The translations under genes were made by a program, and so were the position numbers. Shown here in pieces: positions 12,301-23,157 of a stretch of DNA of 64,000 nt. Under the pieces are notes generated by a model. The model did no database searches, had not been told where the DNA came from, and was given only the letters and a program-made list of their open reading frames with translations. The DNA lies in assembly GCA_037954235.1 (NCBI GenBank), contig JBBMOA010000016.1, positions 1,183,001 through 1,247,000 on the forward strand, in the 5' to 3' direction. Position 1 is the first letter of the stretch. Every line of letters begins with the position of its first letter. Source of the stretch: Aulostomus chinensis. Its lineage: Eukaryota; Chordata; Actinopteri; Syngnathiformes; Aulostomidae.

Positions 12301-14904
12301 GAGCTGCACACTGGAGACATGACGAAATATAGCAGCTCCAAAGTTCAACTATTTGAATCTGAATGGGGTTCAAAAGCTGTCGGACTAAATTCATCTGCAG
12401 CTACAGAGTTTTTTCCATGAAAGGACAAAAGTTAAGATTACAGACTTCTGCTGCTGAACTCAGTCTAGGCAATCAAGTCATCAGTCAGCCATTATCAAAC
12501 GCCCTTCCTGCCCCCCCCCCCCGTCCCACAGTCTGTCACTCTCAGCACACTTTACACGTTCACAAACTCACATTCACACACAAAATGTATATGCACAGAC
12601 ACACAACGTGGTCTCATTTCATACAAAGACCCCCCACCCTGCCCCCAGATTTAACTTCAAAATAGGCCCTTTTTTGTGGAGCTGTCACAGAGTCATCACA
12701 CCCCGATTTAGTCAGAGACGCGAGAGGAGGGGAAACTGACACAGAGAATGAGTGAGAGTGAAAGAGTATGACAGAGAGCGATGTCACCCACGCTCTCTCG
12801 CTCCTTTTTGAACAAGTCACACGGTAGCGGCTGACTGACACAGCTCCCACGTTCAACTTTAAAAAATACACGTTCGACTTTCTGCCTTTTTTCACTTGTT
12901 AAAAGGCTTTCTGGGACTTTGTAGACTTTGGCAAAAGGCAGCAGAAGAACAGAGGTGTGTGTGTCTTCCCAGTGGAGCCGGAAACAGGAATCCAGGTGTC
13001 TGGGGTGTCGTCGCTCCACTGAAGTGAAGCCCTGTCAGCGCTCAACCATGTGAAGTGCGACGGTTTGCGTCGGAGAGTTTGAACAGTTACCTTTGGCGGT
13101 GGATTTAAGTTAGACAATAGAAAAGTATAATGTCAAAGCAAAGTTCCCTGCTCTGCTTTGACTGGAGCGGGAATTTACAGTCAAACTACATGATTACAGC
13201 CTCTCCTTACAGAAGAGGACAGTCAAAACTCCACCCGTCTGTTCTGCTCTAGATTTCAAATGAATAAATACTGATGTGTGACACTGAGATTAGCAGCAAT
13301 CCCAAAGCTGTCCGCATCCTCCGTTCCCTCTGACCAGAGTGTCTGGATGAGGCAGACGTTCCTCCCAACAGCCATGATGGTCTCCAGGAATGAAACGACA
13401 GATTCTATAAGTGATGTCACCATATTTCCCTTCACAGTAAATGAGATTCAGATTCGTCTCCAGCTTTTCTAGCAGGACAAATACAGAGAGGAAGTACAGT
13501 AGAAAGTACTGCAGCGTTACCCTTCTTCAGGAAAGGTAACCAGTACCACAGAATGTAAAGGATTCTCAGTTGCAGTACTACAACAACTTTCAAAAATAGG
13601 ACAATGAAATCCACACATTTAAAAATAAACTCTGTCTGCACAGTCTGCCTGAGAGGGGGGTGGAGAAGGACTGACGAGCAGTCTTCACCAAACGGAGCTC
13701 CTTTCAGAGTCGCTCGGTGCATGTGACGTACATCAGGCAGGCAGGAAGACGCCGTCTTCATCGTCTCAGCTTTTGTCCCCACAAATCTAAATCCAAGCCC
13801 ACACAAACCTGAAGTCTCATATTCCAGACTGAAGTGATCGACATCCCTGACACACATTTACCTTTTTCTCATTTCTGGCTGAACTCTCTTTACTCCATCA
13901 GCCGAGTCAGGGACAAGATAATAAGCCAGATGTCCTCTCCTAAACATTCATCTTCCTCCACTGCAGTCTTCCATCATCTGCTTGCCCAGCAGTGATTCTA
14001 CACCTCCCTCCCTGAGAGAGAACTGCCCTCCAACAGCCCCGTCTCTGTCTGGTCCCCAGCCACTGCACCAGCATCCTCCCGTCTCCTTCCTGTGCGTAGT
14101 TGTGAGCTGTGATCTACTGTCAGCTCCCATCAGACGGGTCAGCTGGCAGACGAGAGGAAGACCTGCCACTGACCTCTTCCTCCGTCTTCCAGAACAAACC
14201 GAGAGATACAGGGAGGTGGAGAGATTTGAGCTGACAGCGCAGAGAAAACGAGTAATTATCAAAACCAAAAATGTCCAGTCAGTATTTCTACCATTGTCCT
14301 TTTGTGAAAACAAAGAACTTTTCTGTGCAATAGTGAGAGTGAGGCAGCTCTGTGTCCAAATCCCATTAAATCAGTTCTTACAGTTGGACTCTACAGCATT
14401 CCTCCAGAGCGACCCAGGTTTTATCTCACATACAGTAACATGGCTTTGACCTTTTTGATTTTCAAATGAATTAAAGTCATGTTTTGTAAGCCCGAGCGTG
14501 TCCAGGTCACATTCACCACTCAAAGAGAGAAGCCCAGTGTGTAGAACTGTGCTGCAGCACGTACCTGCAGGTTCGTTAGAGAGCCTCACACTGAAGTCTG
14601 ATTCAACCCAAAGTGAAACACCAGCCGAGCAGCCAGCAGGCCCCAGTTTGATATGTAGCTTTGGCTTGTTTTCTTCATGCAGATTTCCCATTTCAGCAGG
14701 TAAATAACGATGCAGGTACAGAGACGAGGTGGTGCAGGAGGAGACATGATTAAGACCATTTCTTCTAGAGCCTTTGGTGTGGTTATCATATGAGGAGGAG
14801 AGCAAATCCCTCGCCGCTCGTCTCTAATAGGAGCCGATAGAGCCAGTAAATGAACTGTGGCTGTATTACAAGTACCCGGGGAGCTGGACAATTGGGTTAC
14901 TGGG

Positions 14905-14905
<1 letters not shown>
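9369..14905. other. Non-repetitive stretch, no gene recognised
   Basis: This 5.5-kb interval has only short CA-rich patches (9640-9651, 11285-11560, 11626-11640) and a C-run near 12512-12523. Open frames reach 155 codons (13982-14449 plus; 14371-14805 minus) but none shows a family motif or a convincing exon boundary. If the putative promoter at 15.7-16.0 kb is real, this lies within its first intron or carries later exons that I failed to recognise. Confidence 0.4.

Positions 14906-14950
<45 letters not shown>
14906..14950 (+). repeat. (CA)n microsatellite
   Basis: About 22 CA units. Confidence 0.98.
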
Positions 14951-14951
<1 letters not shown>

Positions 14952-15620
14952 CTTTATTTCTTTGAATAAGACAAACTTGACTTTTGACACATGCACCACA
15001 GGCGAGTTACAAATAAATACCTTTGTGATTTCAGAAATGCTGCAGCGTGGGTGAACATCTGCCATTCCAAGACAAACTTGAGGGTTTCCTGCCAGCACTG
15101 CTGACTTCAACCAGTTGACAATAAAGATTGATTTGAAAGCCCAGAGGCAGGAGGAGATTTGTTAACATGGCTAAAACACGCCACCGTCCTCAGAATAACT
15201 AATAACCTGGTTGCAACGTGACCTACTAATATTTTCAAACCTCAGAATGACACGTGTTCAAAGGTCAATTATGTGTAAAAATACCATTTAAATCAATATT
15301 GTGGTGCTGCAGAGACATTAGGACTGCCAGCATCTGCTCCAGAACGAACATCTCTATTAGTTCATATTTTCAGGTCAATGAGGACATCTCCTTCTGATCA
15401 GGTGGATTCATGAGCTCATAGAAACACCTGGAAAACCACACCCCTCTCAGCCTGGTGGAGCCTGTTAGCATTCAGAGGCTAGCAACAGCTACACTGCTAA
15501 TGACAGGACACCAATAAACACATAATTACACATAGAAGCACCAAAATTGACTTCCACAGATCACTAAAAATGTATGCTTCTGCTAGCATCAAGCTAACTG
15601 GCGGTTGCTAGCTAACGTTG

Positions 15621-15666
15621 CCCCCCCCCCCCCCCCCCCACACACACACAAACACACACACACACA
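15621..15666 (+). repeat. Poly-C tract joined to (CA)n
   Basis: About 19 C bases run directly into CA units with one AA interruption. It lies just inside the putative first intron next to the splice donor at 15688. Confidence 0.95.
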
Positions 15667-15688
15667 GATAAACCAGCAGGAGACTCAC

Positions 15689-15842
15689 CTTTAAACCGCC
15701 ATGATGGCTGTTGAACAGGTGTCATCCAGATGATCCAGTCAACGGCGTTCCACTGTGGTGACGAGGTGTGACGTCGTCGCAGAGCAACACCAGCTTTCAC
15801 CGCATTCCCGCCATGAAGAGCTCTGTCCGGTGACGTCATCAT
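15689..15842 (-). other. Candidate first exon ending in a consensus splice donor
   Basis: On the minus strand the sequence reads ...TTTAAAG then GTGAGT, matching the donor consensus AAG|GTGAGT, with the exon boundary at 15689. A tandem ATG-ATG (minus, 15842 down to 15837) opens a frame of 51 codons that stays open to the donor (starts MMTSPDRALHGG, ends PSWRFK). The peptide matches no family that I know, and upstream ATGs inside the exon give short frames, so the exon may be 5' UTR. A gene running to lower coordinates is implied, but I identified no second exon. Confidence 0.35.
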
Positions 15843-15990
15843 CTGCGTGTTTGGCTCCGTCTGAACCCACGCAGCCTCCCGAGGACGCAAAAACAGTTGT
15901 TCTGGCGCGTCCGAAACATCAGCGCCTACTCAGTGGCACGCGCTACCTGGAGAAACAGAAATATCCCACAATGCAATGCGGCCGTGTTTG
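15700..15990 (-). promoter_or_regulatory. CpG-rich putative promoter
   Basis: CpG is strikingly dense here (about 25 in under 300 bp) against CpG-poor flanks. Motifs include a perfect CRE (TGACGTCA at 15831-15838), a second GACGTCG block near 15770, an element TCCCACAATGCAATGC near 15962-15977 that fits the ZNF143/THAP11 core CCCANNATGC, GCGC-rich NRF1-like words near 15905 and 15995, and ATGGCGG YY1-like words on the minus strand. This combination is typical of TATA-less housekeeping promoters. Direction is inferred from the donor at 15688. Confidence 0.55.
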
Positions 15991-16066
15991 CTAGGTGCTG
16001 CGCAGGTGTCAGTCCTACAGGTACACAATTTCTGATAGATGGTAATGGGTAGGCTACTCTGAATGG

Positions 16067-16106
16067 CTACTACTACTACGACTACTATCACTATCACTAC
16101 TACTAC
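16067..16106 (+). repeat. Imperfect (CTA)n trinucleotide repeat
   Basis: About 13 units of CTA with CGA and TCA interruptions. Confidence 0.85.
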
Positions 16107-17204
16107 AGAAAGGTCCAGACACCTCTTTTGAAGCTCATACCAGGACGTAGATTCTGTCAGCTTGTTTTAAATAAAGTAACCACGAAATACACAAGTATAT
16201 TTCAGTGTACTGCAAATGTGTGTACTTTCGTGTGTAGCCAGGTCAGATATGAATGACATCACCTGAGGAGGTCTGCTGCCGTCATCAAGCAGATATGTTC
16301 ACCAGAGATTCTATGGCTTTAAAATACACCATCCAAATATCTTATGGTATTTATTACTCACGTGGTGTGATATCACTGTAGTATATTTATTGTCGTATAT
16401 TTATTGTTGTGTGTTGAATACTACTTGGTGACTGGTGTTCCCTGAGGATGGTGAATGATGTCAGAACCAAGTGTCAGCCACGCTCACCTTGTCCTCTAAG
16501 CAGAGGAGGATCTGGCGATGGCGTTCCGGTCGTCCATCAACTCTTCTTCTGTTTCTCTCTCCTTGTTGTGAGGAGTTGAACAGGCAACAAGGAAACAACT
16601 CAGTGCAGGAGCAATTAGTGGCATTAGTGTGGCGTTTCAGACGCACCGTGTGCCCAGGTAGACAGGCTAGGCACTGCCACCTGTCCTAACCCAGAGCTGT
16701 GATTGGTGGAGACAGGGCTGCATCACAGCTGAGAGCACCTGATTGGCTGGTAAACTTAGTCAGCGCTTTCAGAGTTTCTCCATTGCGCCTTGAACTCTGG
16801 CTTGTGTTACCGTAAAGGTCAGACAACGGTTGCACTCTGAATTTTGGGGGCCACCCAGGCGACTGACAGGCTCCAGAAAACCACAAAAACACAAAATAGC
16901 AAAGCAAGCAGGAGCCGGAAGCGCAGGTACAGAGAGGAAAAACAAAGCAGTGCCATAACCTGCAGACGAGGCATCTAAAGAAAATAATAAATACTTAATT
17001 ACTGGCACCATGTTTCTGACACTTGTTGACACTCAGACCCCTAAATGTAACTACTGTCACCTAGAGGCACCTGTGTGTTACTACACCAGTGGCAGGCACT
17101 GGGCGCTGGTGGAACCTCCACCCTCTGACTCCTCCAGGCTTGGATGGAGGGAGGGGTTTACTGCTGGCCACCTCTGGAGGAACCACCGTGTGGGAGGTTT
17201 CCTC
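16107..17204. other. Non-repetitive stretch, no gene recognised
   Basis: It contains a doubled GTATATTTATTGT near 16380-16405. No exon recognised. Confidence 0.4.
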
Positions 17205-17222
17205 CACACACACACACACACA
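17205..17222 (+). repeat. Short (CA)n microsatellite
   Basis: Nine CA units. Confidence 0.9.
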
Positions 17223-17928
17223 CGACCTGTTTACCCTCCCCTCTGAGACCGGTCTGTTCATTCCTGTGCGATTTAAAGGGAGATAAAACATTTTCACACC
17301 TCCACGCAGGGGAAAGCTGTTGGTAGGAGAATCATCCCCCTGTTGGAGAATGTACATGTGGGCTCTGACTGGCCAGGTGGGGGCCAACATCCCCGTGTCA
17401 GTAGATTGGTGCTGCGAACCAAACACGTAGGCCTGGCGCCTGCTCGCTCTCGCACACACACTCGTTCTGGAGCCCTGCAGCACTTCCTCAGCCTTCAGTT
17501 CAGTCTGACAGACGGCAAAGCAAAGCCTGATGGCGACTTTTAACTTCTGGCTTCTGGAATCTCTCGTTTAGTTTAGTTTATTACGTGTATTTGTTAAGGA
17601 CTTCACAAAAGATTATCTCAGGCTGCCTGTTCCTGTCAGCCGTCTCTGGGAGGGTTGACAAAGCATACAGCATACTTGGTAAACTCCAACTAAAGCGCGC
17701 ACACAGAGCAATTACATATCAGACCATGTCACTTTTCTGCTGTGGGAACAAGTAGAAATCAAGAGCCCATCAGGTTTTGTTTCCTTATTGTGAGACTAAA
17801 TTGAGAAGAAGGAGAAAAGCAAAGTGTGACTGTGGTGAGAGAGAGTCAGGCTGCAGTGAGCGGAGAATCATCTGATTCCCTCCCTCCTCAGTGGGATTCC
17901 CTCCATGCTGGGGTGGTCCTGTGTTTAA

Positions 17929-18134
17929 TCTCCCCCTTTTTCTTTGAAGTCTGCCCAACTTTCTCCTCTGTTCCCCCCTTTTCACTTTCCTCCCCTCCAT
18001 ATTTCCTCACCTCTGCTTTCTTCTCTGACCCTTCCTCTCATCCTCCTCTCTTCTTCCTTTCCTCTGCTCTTATCACCTCTCAGCGTACCTTCTTCCTTTC
18101 AACTGGCCTCTCATCTCCTGCTCTCCCCGTGTAG
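17929..18134 (+). other. Long polypyrimidine tract ending in TAG
   Basis: About 200 bp of C/T-rich sequence ends CTCCCCGTGTAG. It could be a 3' splice acceptor, with an exon beginning at 18135. The following 400 bp has frames in all three phases (18135-18605 stays open in one), but none shows a known domain. A small acceptor/donor pair at 18467-18531 would give a 65-nt exon. Equally it may be simple low-complexity DNA. Confidence 0.25.
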
Positions 18135-18574
18135 CTCGCCGCTACGCTGTGTGCCCATGCATCACTGTGACCACCCTGCCTGCACCCGCTGTTCAGCCAT
18201 TCCCAGGAGAGATCACCTGCTATGGAGGGCTCGGCAGAGGAGGGGGGGTGCGATGACAGTAATGGAAAAACAAGTTCAATCATCTCGACCAGCTGGAGGT
18301 GACCAGATACGGGGATCCGTTCATCCTACACAGGCTGGACGGATGTATTCACGTGTGTTCTTTATTTCCAAGCGTAACTTGTGGGTCCTTGTATCAAGCG
18401 AAGGAAGAAGTGCAGTGGGAACACAAGAAAGGAAGAGAAGCCTGGAATATTCTGCTGCCACGTTAGCTGGAGGACTACGTTCAGAGTGGGTACGTACAGG
18501 ATGTGACATCAGAGGACGATTACCTGCCAAGGTGTGTGTGTCTGTCTGTCTGTCCTTTTGCTGGGTTATGAAAG

Positions 18575-18655
18575 TAATGAGGTGTTTTTGTAGTCTGACA
18601 AGAAGTTAGCATGTCAGAGATGAGGTGTGTTTGTAGTCCAACAGGAAGTGGTCGT
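18575..18655 (+). repeat. Tandem pair of the 38-bp dispersed motif
   Basis: Two copies (18575-18612 and 18618-18655) read ATGAGGTGT...TTGTAGTCnnACAnGAAGT. The second is nearly the same as 669-706, including TCCAACAGGAAGTGGTC. A further partial copy lies at 52042-52075. Confidence 0.7.
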
Positions 18656-20288
18656 TTCAGGGATGATTGTGGTCTGTAACATCTCAGAGCAGCGCCTCAG
18701 TTCCAGCACCTGAGAGAAGCACCTCACACCGACGCAGGTTGTGACCTGACGGCTGTCTGCCGATGGAAAACTTTCGACCTGACTGGAGCAAACAGTACTC
18801 CTCCTCTCATTCGAACTGAAAATGCCAAAACATCCAACCAGATCCCGGTTTGACGCCACAGAGAGCTGAAGGATCGCTGTGTATCCAAGCAGCTCAGAAC
18901 CCTTCTTGGTTTTCCGTCAGAAGGAACATTCTGGTCTCCAGGTGCAGAAATGGAAAACGTGTCCAGCTGCTTGGGAAACTGCAGGGTCTTCACCAAAGAG
19001 TCCAACGTGATTCAAACTTGTTACAGAAATACAAAGCTGAGACGCCCACATCTGCCGGCGCTCTGACGATCCCCTCCAGGTTCTAGCTTCCTCCGGTGCC
19101 CACCTGCCCCTCTTTCTCTCCATCTTTCCCTCACTGTGTCTCCCAACCCTTCTCTCAGTAGGTGGTCTTCATGAAAAGGTGTTCCACTTTTGAATCTGCA
19201 GCTTCTTTGAAGTCCAGCCATCTCTTCCCCTCCTCTCTGCAATCTGTCTCTCCTCTCGTCTATTTTCCCTCTCATCTGCTCTCTTATCTCCTCATCTGTC
19301 GAACCCCCCCTTCTTCTTTCCTCCTCTACCTCCTCCATCAACCAAGTTTGGGTTCTCACTTTTAGTGACTTTCCTTCTCTTTCTTGTATTTTTTATTTTT
19401 TGAATCCCTCTGTTGTCTCTTCTTCTTTGATCCAAAGAGTTTCAGGTATTTCTACGTTGGCTGGGAGGCATTTCTCATTGACCTGACTCGACTCTGACGT
19501 TTGAGCGCGTTACTGAGACTGAATGTCTGCACTCACTGGAAACACTGACGGAGCTCAGCAGGGCCGCACCTTCCCGTCGATGTAACACTTCTCTACTGTT
19601 TCTGTCGTCATCCAGTGGTGCGTCTCCAGCAAGTGTAACTGTGCTGCTGCAACATTTCCTCTCATTTCACTGTGAGAAAAAGATCAAAATACATCATTAG
19701 TGTCTAATTATGGTCATAATTTCAACAAATCTTCAAGGTTGTTTGTATGCAGGACGACAAGCAAACAGCCTTTCAAGAACTAGTTTTCTGACGGGAGTTT
19801 GTCAGATCTGCGTCTGTGGCGGTGATGCGGCTCCCTCGACGTTTTGTCCTCATCTGCATCTTCTGCTGGGTCCCTGGTGTACACGTGGTGCTCATGCATC
19901 CAGAGACAAAGATATTTCCATGGAAAAAGCAAAGAATGTTGTCTTTCCTAACTTGCTGTGAGACCTCAGAGGCTAAAAGTGAGAGTCAGTGGGTGTTTCT
20001 GATTGTGACGTGGCTGCGATGAGTACGAGACATCCCGCCACGATGCTGCCAGAGACGTCACGCCACAGCAGAATAAACGTTGTTGTTATCGTAAAACCGT
20101 GGTTGCAGTGATAGTGCTGATGTGATCACCATGCAGGCCCTTGGCACCTTGTAGCACAATCCAAGTCATAGACTCTGACAAGTACCGCATCAGCTCAGAC
20201 ATCGTTTCCCACAGCAAACTTACCATGACAACAGCAGCACGGAAAAAGCATGAGAGGCAGAACAGAGGTGAGCTGATCGCATCCTTCC
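18656..20288. other. Non-repetitive stretch, no gene recognised
   Basis: It includes a C/T-rich segment at about 19085-19345. No exon or transposon recognised before the MITE. Confidence 0.4.
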
Positions 20289-20296
20289 AGTTAGAG

Positions 20297-20500
20297 CAGG
20301 GGTGGGCGACCAGGTGCCATGGGGGGTCGTGTGGATGCAGGTTGTCCTTCCAGACAAACACTTGAACAGGTGATTCCACTGATTAACACACCTTCAGCCA
20401 CAGAAGAGTGTTAATCAGTGGAATCACCTGTTAAAGTGTTGGGTTGGAAGGACAGCCTGCATCCACACGACCCCCCATTGCACCTGGTCGCCCACCCCTG
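20297..20500. mobile_element. hAT-type foldback MITE with 8-bp target-site duplication
   Basis: A 204-bp near-palindrome starts CAGGGGTGGGCGACCAGGTG and ends with the reverse complement (CACCTGGTCGCCCACCCCTG). The arms are about 95 bp each with roughly eight differences and a central loop of under 20 bp. It is flanked by perfect 8-bp direct repeats AGTTAGAG at 20289-20296 and 20501-20508. The CAGGGGT terminus and 8-bp duplication are hallmarks of hAT-superfamily non-autonomous elements. It has no coding capacity and would fold into one long hairpin if transcribed. Confidence 0.92.
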
Positions 20501-20875
20501 AGTTAGAGGATGTGGGATCGGCGCCACGAGGTGCTGCAGTCTTCCGTTTTACCACCAGATGTCACTATGGCCAGGTCATTGCCTGAAATTTGGATATGTG
20601 AAGCTCAGTTGAAAAAATTCCATCTTCCAACCCTAAAGTGTTCCAGGTGCTTCCTGGTTAACAAAATGTGGTGACTGACTGGTGGTAAGACAGTAAAACT
20701 ACCTGAGGTGCGACGCTGTTTAGCGACATCAATAAATGAAGCTTTCAGTTTTTCCTCCCTTTCCTCCCTGCAGAGGAAGAGAGCCGTCAGATGTTTGCTC
20801 ATCACATCAGTGTTCCTGCAGAATGTTTTACTATGTGAGGAAAAATGACTTTTCAGTTTTGTTTTCCCATGAATG

Positions 20876-20876
<1 letters not shown>

Positions 20877-20908
<32 letters not shown>

Positions 20909-20920
20909 GGGGGGGGGGGG
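20877..20920 (+). repeat. (GT)n joined to poly-G
   Basis: About 15 TG units run into about 14 G bases. Confidence 0.95.
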
Positions 20921-21893
20921 TCTGAGAGGGAACCCGGACTCTGAGTGGTGTCCAGAGCCCTTTATCAAGTAGGACGTCAGAAAAGTCAGAGTTCCAGACT
21001 GTCTGGAACACAGCATCTCCTTTAATAAGGAAAAGACTGAGTGACTATGCTCTTCCTCTCCTTGTACTGGTAGATGTCAGGCACCTTCAGCGTTGGACGT
21101 CACATGGTGGGTCTGCGTGTCTTCTCTAGAGTCCTGCAGGACTCCTTTAGGACGGCTGGATGACTGTGTTTGCTGTAGTCAGGCTGGATGGGAAGTTCAG
21201 GTCTCAGGAGAAGGCGGGAATCTATAGCTGTCATGGAGGAGGTGCAATGGGTTCATTCTCTTCTTTTTCATGATTATTCTTGCACGGTTCGATCAGGAAA
21301 CGTCTCACAAATCAGATGAATGTCGATGCAGGAGGGAAATCCATGTATGCTCCATAAATTATTTGAAATTCACAGGACTTCGCTCCTTGGAGATGCAGGT
21401 TAGTTCAATGCAAGACGTTTGTCGGCTGATTTTTCACCCCTGATACACGTCTTCACAAGACAGGACCCTGCAGATCGTCAGCAGCTGTTTTTACAACTAG
21501 GATTTAGCTTTTTTTATTCACAAACACAGTGGCACATGGCTCTCAGAGTGTAAATTAGTTTCCTTCATGTAAGACATGCCAGGCCCTTTATCAACACATT
21601 ACATAATCAGTGGCATGTCAACACGGTGGCAAGTTGCCTGAGGGAATATCTGGAATGCCCGCCTCTACACGTTGGTCCATATTTTCAATTTGATGGTAAA
21701 AACCAAAGAAAGTTTAATATACACAACTTTGCTCCTGCTGTTCTTGAAGAGAACCCTGCTGCTGGATGTTTCATCCATCACTAGGAGAACACGTGGTCCC
21801 CTGTAGTTCCTCTCCGGTTCTCTCAGTACAATCAAGACACAAAGTCAAATGTGATTGGTTCCTCTCCTGGTGAGTGGAATTAACCATAAAACT
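20921..21893. other. Non-repetitive stretch, no gene recognised
   Basis: Nothing recognisable seen. Confidence 0.4.
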
Positions 21894-21939
21894 ACATTTG
21901 CATGCTAACATGTTTGCTAACATGTTAGCATGCAAATGT
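21894..21939. repeat. Perfect 21-bp inverted repeat with 4-base loop
   Basis: The left arm ACATTTGCATGCTAACATG + TT and the right arm AA + CATGTTAGCATGCAAATGT are exact reverse complements around TGCT. Each arm contains an octamer-type ATTTGCAT. A poly-G run follows at about 21946-21957. Confidence 0.92.
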
Positions 21940-22082
21940 TCTGTTGGGGGGGGGGGGCATAGGCATAGGGTTGGCGCTCTGAACTTGTCAGGAAACATGC
22001 AGGACACCACTGTTCCAAGACTAAACATGAATGATTTCACTCTTCATCCATTTGGCTTTTAATCAGACTATAATTCTCCATG

Positions 22083-22085
<3 letters not shown>

Positions 22086-22162
<77 letters not shown>
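22086..22162 (+). repeat. Long (CA)n microsatellite
   Basis: About 38 uninterrupted CA units. Confidence 0.98.
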
Positions 22163-22164
<2 letters not shown>

Positions 22165-22264
22165 CTCCTGGACGGTGACATACATCCTGGCTGCTACTTT
22201 GAGCACCTACTTGATGCAGGAGCACCAGTCTGATGGCTGCATCGATTCATGTGGTTATTAGATT

Positions 22265-22600
22265 ACCGGCAGGCTTCAGTCCACTGACACGGCGCTGATA
22301 TTCTGTCAGCCATGAGTGACGCTCTCCGCTACAGTGACCCGTCACCTTCACGCTTCTTTATGAAATCAATAGCTGGAAATACAGTCTGATGATTTTTATT
22401 GAGTTCTCATCTATAATTGCAAAGAAGAATGTCAAGGATCAATAATGAGCCTTGATGAGATGATCGAGTCCTGCAGTGACAGCACTCACTGAATTTACAT
22501 CTCCAGAATATCCGAGTCATTGTTGCATATGAGAAATATTTCACGTTTTCATGTGAAGTTAAGTTGTGGAAGTTCCTTGAAGGACACACTAACTGGTTTT
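22265..22600. other. Candidate conserved non-coding element
   Basis: Repeat-free, balanced-composition DNA with AT-rich cores such as TTTATTGAG, TATAATTG and ATCAATAATGAG. It looks unlike the neighbouring simple repeats. Conservation is untested. Confidence 0.22.
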
Positions 22601-23157
22601 GATGGCTTCCAACCCCTGGCTTTCCACTGGGAGGTCAACTTACTGAGTCGACTCTAATTTACGGCTGCTCTGAGTGCCACGCTCCAGGGCAGGTTCGCAG
22701 TGTTTGTGGCCACTGCTGAATCGCTGCGAGTCCCGTTTGGAAAAATAGTGCTGACGCCCTGCTACATCTCCACCTATTATTCCATTTTGTGAGTGTGAAA
22801 ACAGCCTATTAGCTGGCGAGGTTGCACTCTGTGAGGCTGATGTGCTTCTAATGGTCCCTCCGGATTCACCGGAGAGTCCCAATATATCAGGCCAGCTCGG
22901 TCCTCCGCCGTCTGTCTTCGTTTTCTGGCTCTTTTTCCTGTGACAAGGCCGGTACCACGGCCAAGCTCCTGCTGCAAGCATCATTAGAGCTGAAGGTGCC
23001 TTCGGCTTGCTGGATGAGAGAAGGTGCGCTCCAAAACACGACAAAGTATCCTGAACCCAGCACAATTGATATCGTATCAATAAGCAATACCAATTGATAC
23101 CTGTCATCCGTTTATTGAGAGAGTGATCAAGCTTGTCCACCACAGACCTACTGCAAC
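22601..23157. other. Non-repetitive stretch with the longest non-repeat open frame
   Basis: A minus-strand frame of 174 codons covers 22640-23164 (its start region overlaps the SINE tail). It has no motif or transmembrane pattern that I know and no splice sites that I trust. It could also be a conserved non-coding segment. I do not call it a gene. Confidence 0.3.
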
